From positions 1 through 7,189 of the forward strand of contig CAIMVB010000331.1 of assembly GCA_903844785.1 (NCBI GenBank): a stretch of DNA of 7,189 bases. Direction: 5' to 3'. How positions within the stretch are numbered: position 1 is the first letter of the stretch; every line of letters begins with the position of its first letter. The position numbers and the translations under genes are program-made. Positions 6,290-7,189 of this stretch are shown in pieces. The stretch is from an uncultured Rhodospirillales bacterium (GTDB lineage Bacteria > Pseudomonadota > Alphaproteobacteria > Acetobacterales > Acetobacteraceae). The notes under the pieces are model-generated. The model was not told the origin of the DNA. It saw only the letters and a list, made by a program, of their open reading frames with translations, and did not search any database.

Positions 6290-6490
6290 GGGCTGGGCAG
6301 CTTCTGGCGGCTTGGTATGGCGGGGCCCCGGCAAGGGCGCCCACGCTGCGCGGCGCGGGCAAAGGTGATGGCGTTGGCATGATTATTCGCGCCAGTCTCG
6401 GCCTTGTTGGGCGCCCGTGCAAGCCAAATAAGGCAGGCTTAAGCCCCGCCCGCCTTGTTCCTGCCCTGCCGCAATGCGAAAGACCGTTTC
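6290..6490. other. Divergent intergenic region between transporter and methyltransferase
   Basis: About 200 bp with no convincing gene. It must hold the start signals for the leftward transporter pair and for the rightward methyltransferase, but no -35/-10 pair with good matches and spacing is visible on either strand. It contains two perfect palindromes, CGGGGCCCCG (6321-6330) and GGCTTAAGCC (6436-6445). An extra AAGCC at 6421-6425 can pair with the first half of the latter. Part of this stretch would be coding if the transporter starts at the TTG at 6332-6334. Confidence 0.5.
6436..6445. repeat. 10-bp palindrome GGCTTAAGCC upstream of the methyltransferase
   Basis: A perfect 10-bp palindrome 45 bp before the proposed methyltransferase start, with a further AAGCC at 6421-6425. 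It could be an operator for a dimeric regulator of the divergent region. Palindromes this short also arise by chance, so the assignment is tentative. Confidence 0.35.
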
Positions 6491-7189
6491 GTGGAAGCCG
6501 CCGAATATGATTTGATGGATGCGGTAGAGGAGCGGATGTGGTGGTACCGCGCGCTCCATCTACGCGTCGCTGATGCCTTGCAAACCCGCCCCGGTGCCCC
6601 GGGCGCGCTGCTGGATGCTGGCTGCGGCACCGGTGGGCTGCTCCGGCGCCTTGCCGGCACGGTGCATCGGGGGCTTTTCGGTCTGGATTTCAACCCGGAA
6701 GCCGCGCGGCGGGCCGGCGCCAAATCCGGCGCGTATACCACCGGCGGCGATGCCAATCGCCTGCCCTTCGCGGCAGGCAGCTTCGGCGCCCTGGTCAGCC
6801 TGGATGTGCTGTGCCACCGCGCGGTGGACCCCGGCGCTGCCTTGGCGGAATTCCACCGCGTACTGCAACCGGGCGCCACGCTGGTGTTGAACCTGCCGGC
6901 CTTTAATTGGCTACATTCGGCGCATGATATCCGCGTGCATAATGCGCGCCGCTTCACGGTGGAACAGGCCCGAGCGCTGCTAAAGGATGCCGGCTTCACC
7001 GCGGTTGAAGCCCGTTATTGGAATGCGTTGCTGCTGCCGCTCATGATTCTGCAACGCAAAATCCTGAAATCTGACGCGGCGGATAAAAGCGATGTCGCCC
7101 CCTTCCCGCCATGGTTGGATGCCATGCTTTACGCTGTAACAGGGCTGGAGCGGATGCTCGCCCGGATTGGCCTGCGCTACCCAGCGGGC
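6491..7189 (+). CDS. Class I SAM-dependent methyltransferase (3' end outside window)
   Basis: An open frame on the plus strand from a stop at 6440-6442 to the window end, with no internal stop; 233 codons are visible from the proposed GTG at 6491. Motif I is L-L-D42-A-G-C-G-T-G-G. The acidic end of strand 2 is G-L-D66-F-N-P-E. The post-II motif is G-D87-A-N-R-L-P-F, then S-L-D-V-L (motif II) and E-F-H-R-V-L-Q-P-G-A (motif III). This is the UbiE/Methyltransf_11 type of Rossmann fold. The N-terminal E-Y-D-L-M-D followed by E-E-R-M-W-W-Y-R-A-L-H is typical of family members that begin just before a WWY element. That supports a start at GTG 6491 (GAAAG about 8 nt upstream) or ATG 6515. A C-terminal hydrophobic segment (L-L-L-P-L-M-I-L) suggests a lipid-like or membrane-associated acceptor. 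The acceptor itself cannot be named. Confidence 0.88.
   Translation, partial: MEAAEYDLMDAVEERMWWYRALHLRVADALQTRPGAPGALLDAGCGTGGLLRRLAGTVHRGLFGLDFNPEAARRAGAKSGAYTTGGDANRLPFAAGSFGALVSLDVLCHRAVDPGAALAEFHRVLQPGATLVLNLPAFNWLHSAHDIRVHNARRFTVEQARALLKDAGFTAVEARYWNALLLPLMILQRKILKSDAADKSDVAPFPPWLDAMLYAVTGLERMLARIGLRYPAG

Noticed and set aside
6290..6334. N-terminal extension of the first transporter to a TTG start
   Set aside because: The added 15 residues are Pro-rich, there is no good SD before the TTG, and the ATG at 6287-6289 gives a normal family length.
6375..6390. Possible sigma-54 promoter (TGGCATG then TTCGC) on the plus strand
   Set aside because: The -24 part matches well but the -12 GC is shifted by one base, so the essential GG-to-GC spacing is wrong.
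6404..6431. Possible sigma-70 promoter (TTGTTG, 16 bp, AAATAA) for the methyltransferase
   Set aside because: The -10 hexamer matches only 2 of 6 positions; too weak to report as a feature.
6439..6999. Minus-strand frame of 186 codons at the right end
   Set aside because: It is antisense to the methyltransferase, whose plus-strand frame has complete SAM-binding motifs; the antisense translation is Ser/Arg/Ala-rich without motifs.

Overview
The window looks like chromosomal DNA from a GC-rich alphaproteobacterium, possibly of the Acetobacteraceae/Rhodospirillales type. This rests on the GC-rich codon use, the gene families present (small CHAP lipoprotein, SCP-x-like thiolase with a DUF35 partner, tandem DMT/EamA exporters) and the leader-type SD sites. 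The taxon is an inference; no marker gene settles it. Nearly everything is transcribed leftward (minus strand). Only a methyltransferase at the right edge runs rightward, and it is cut off by the window end.

Layout from left to right. Positions 1-253 are non-coding and hold several repeats: an imperfect inverted repeat of about 23 bp, a 10-bp direct repeat and an AT-rich nested inverted repeat. They lie just beyond the 3' end of a complete tRNA-Lys(CTT) gene (254-329, minus), which has a plausible promoter at 367-394. Next come a CHAP-domain lipoprotein (416-916) and a rho-independent terminator (991-1020). That terminator closes a leftward gene set: DUF35 OB-fold protein (1042-1440), thiolase-like enzyme (1446-2618), uncharacterised lipoprotein (2712-3506) and MBL-fold hydrolase (3503-4390). 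Upstream of these are two paralogous DMT/EamA transporters (4452-5363 and 5363-6289). A roughly 200-bp divergent spacer separates them from a class I SAM-dependent methyltransferase (6491 to the window end).

Coupling is tight at three junctions. The transporters share a TGATG junction, the MBL hydrolase and lipoprotein share an ATGA junction, and the thiolase and DUF35 genes are 5 nt apart. The thiolase and DUF35 protein almost certainly form one enzyme, by analogy with Ltp2/ChsH2-DUF35 and BbsB/BbsA complexes, and would act on an acyl-CoA. The gaps of 61 bp (after the transporters) and 93 bp (before the thiolase) leave open whether this is one operon or several.

I found no CRISPR array, transposase, integrase, phage gene or obvious defence system. 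The items most worth a second look are the atypical active-site and zinc-ribbon residues of the thiolase/DUF35 pair and the repeat-rich flank of the tRNA-Lys gene, a common type of integration site.
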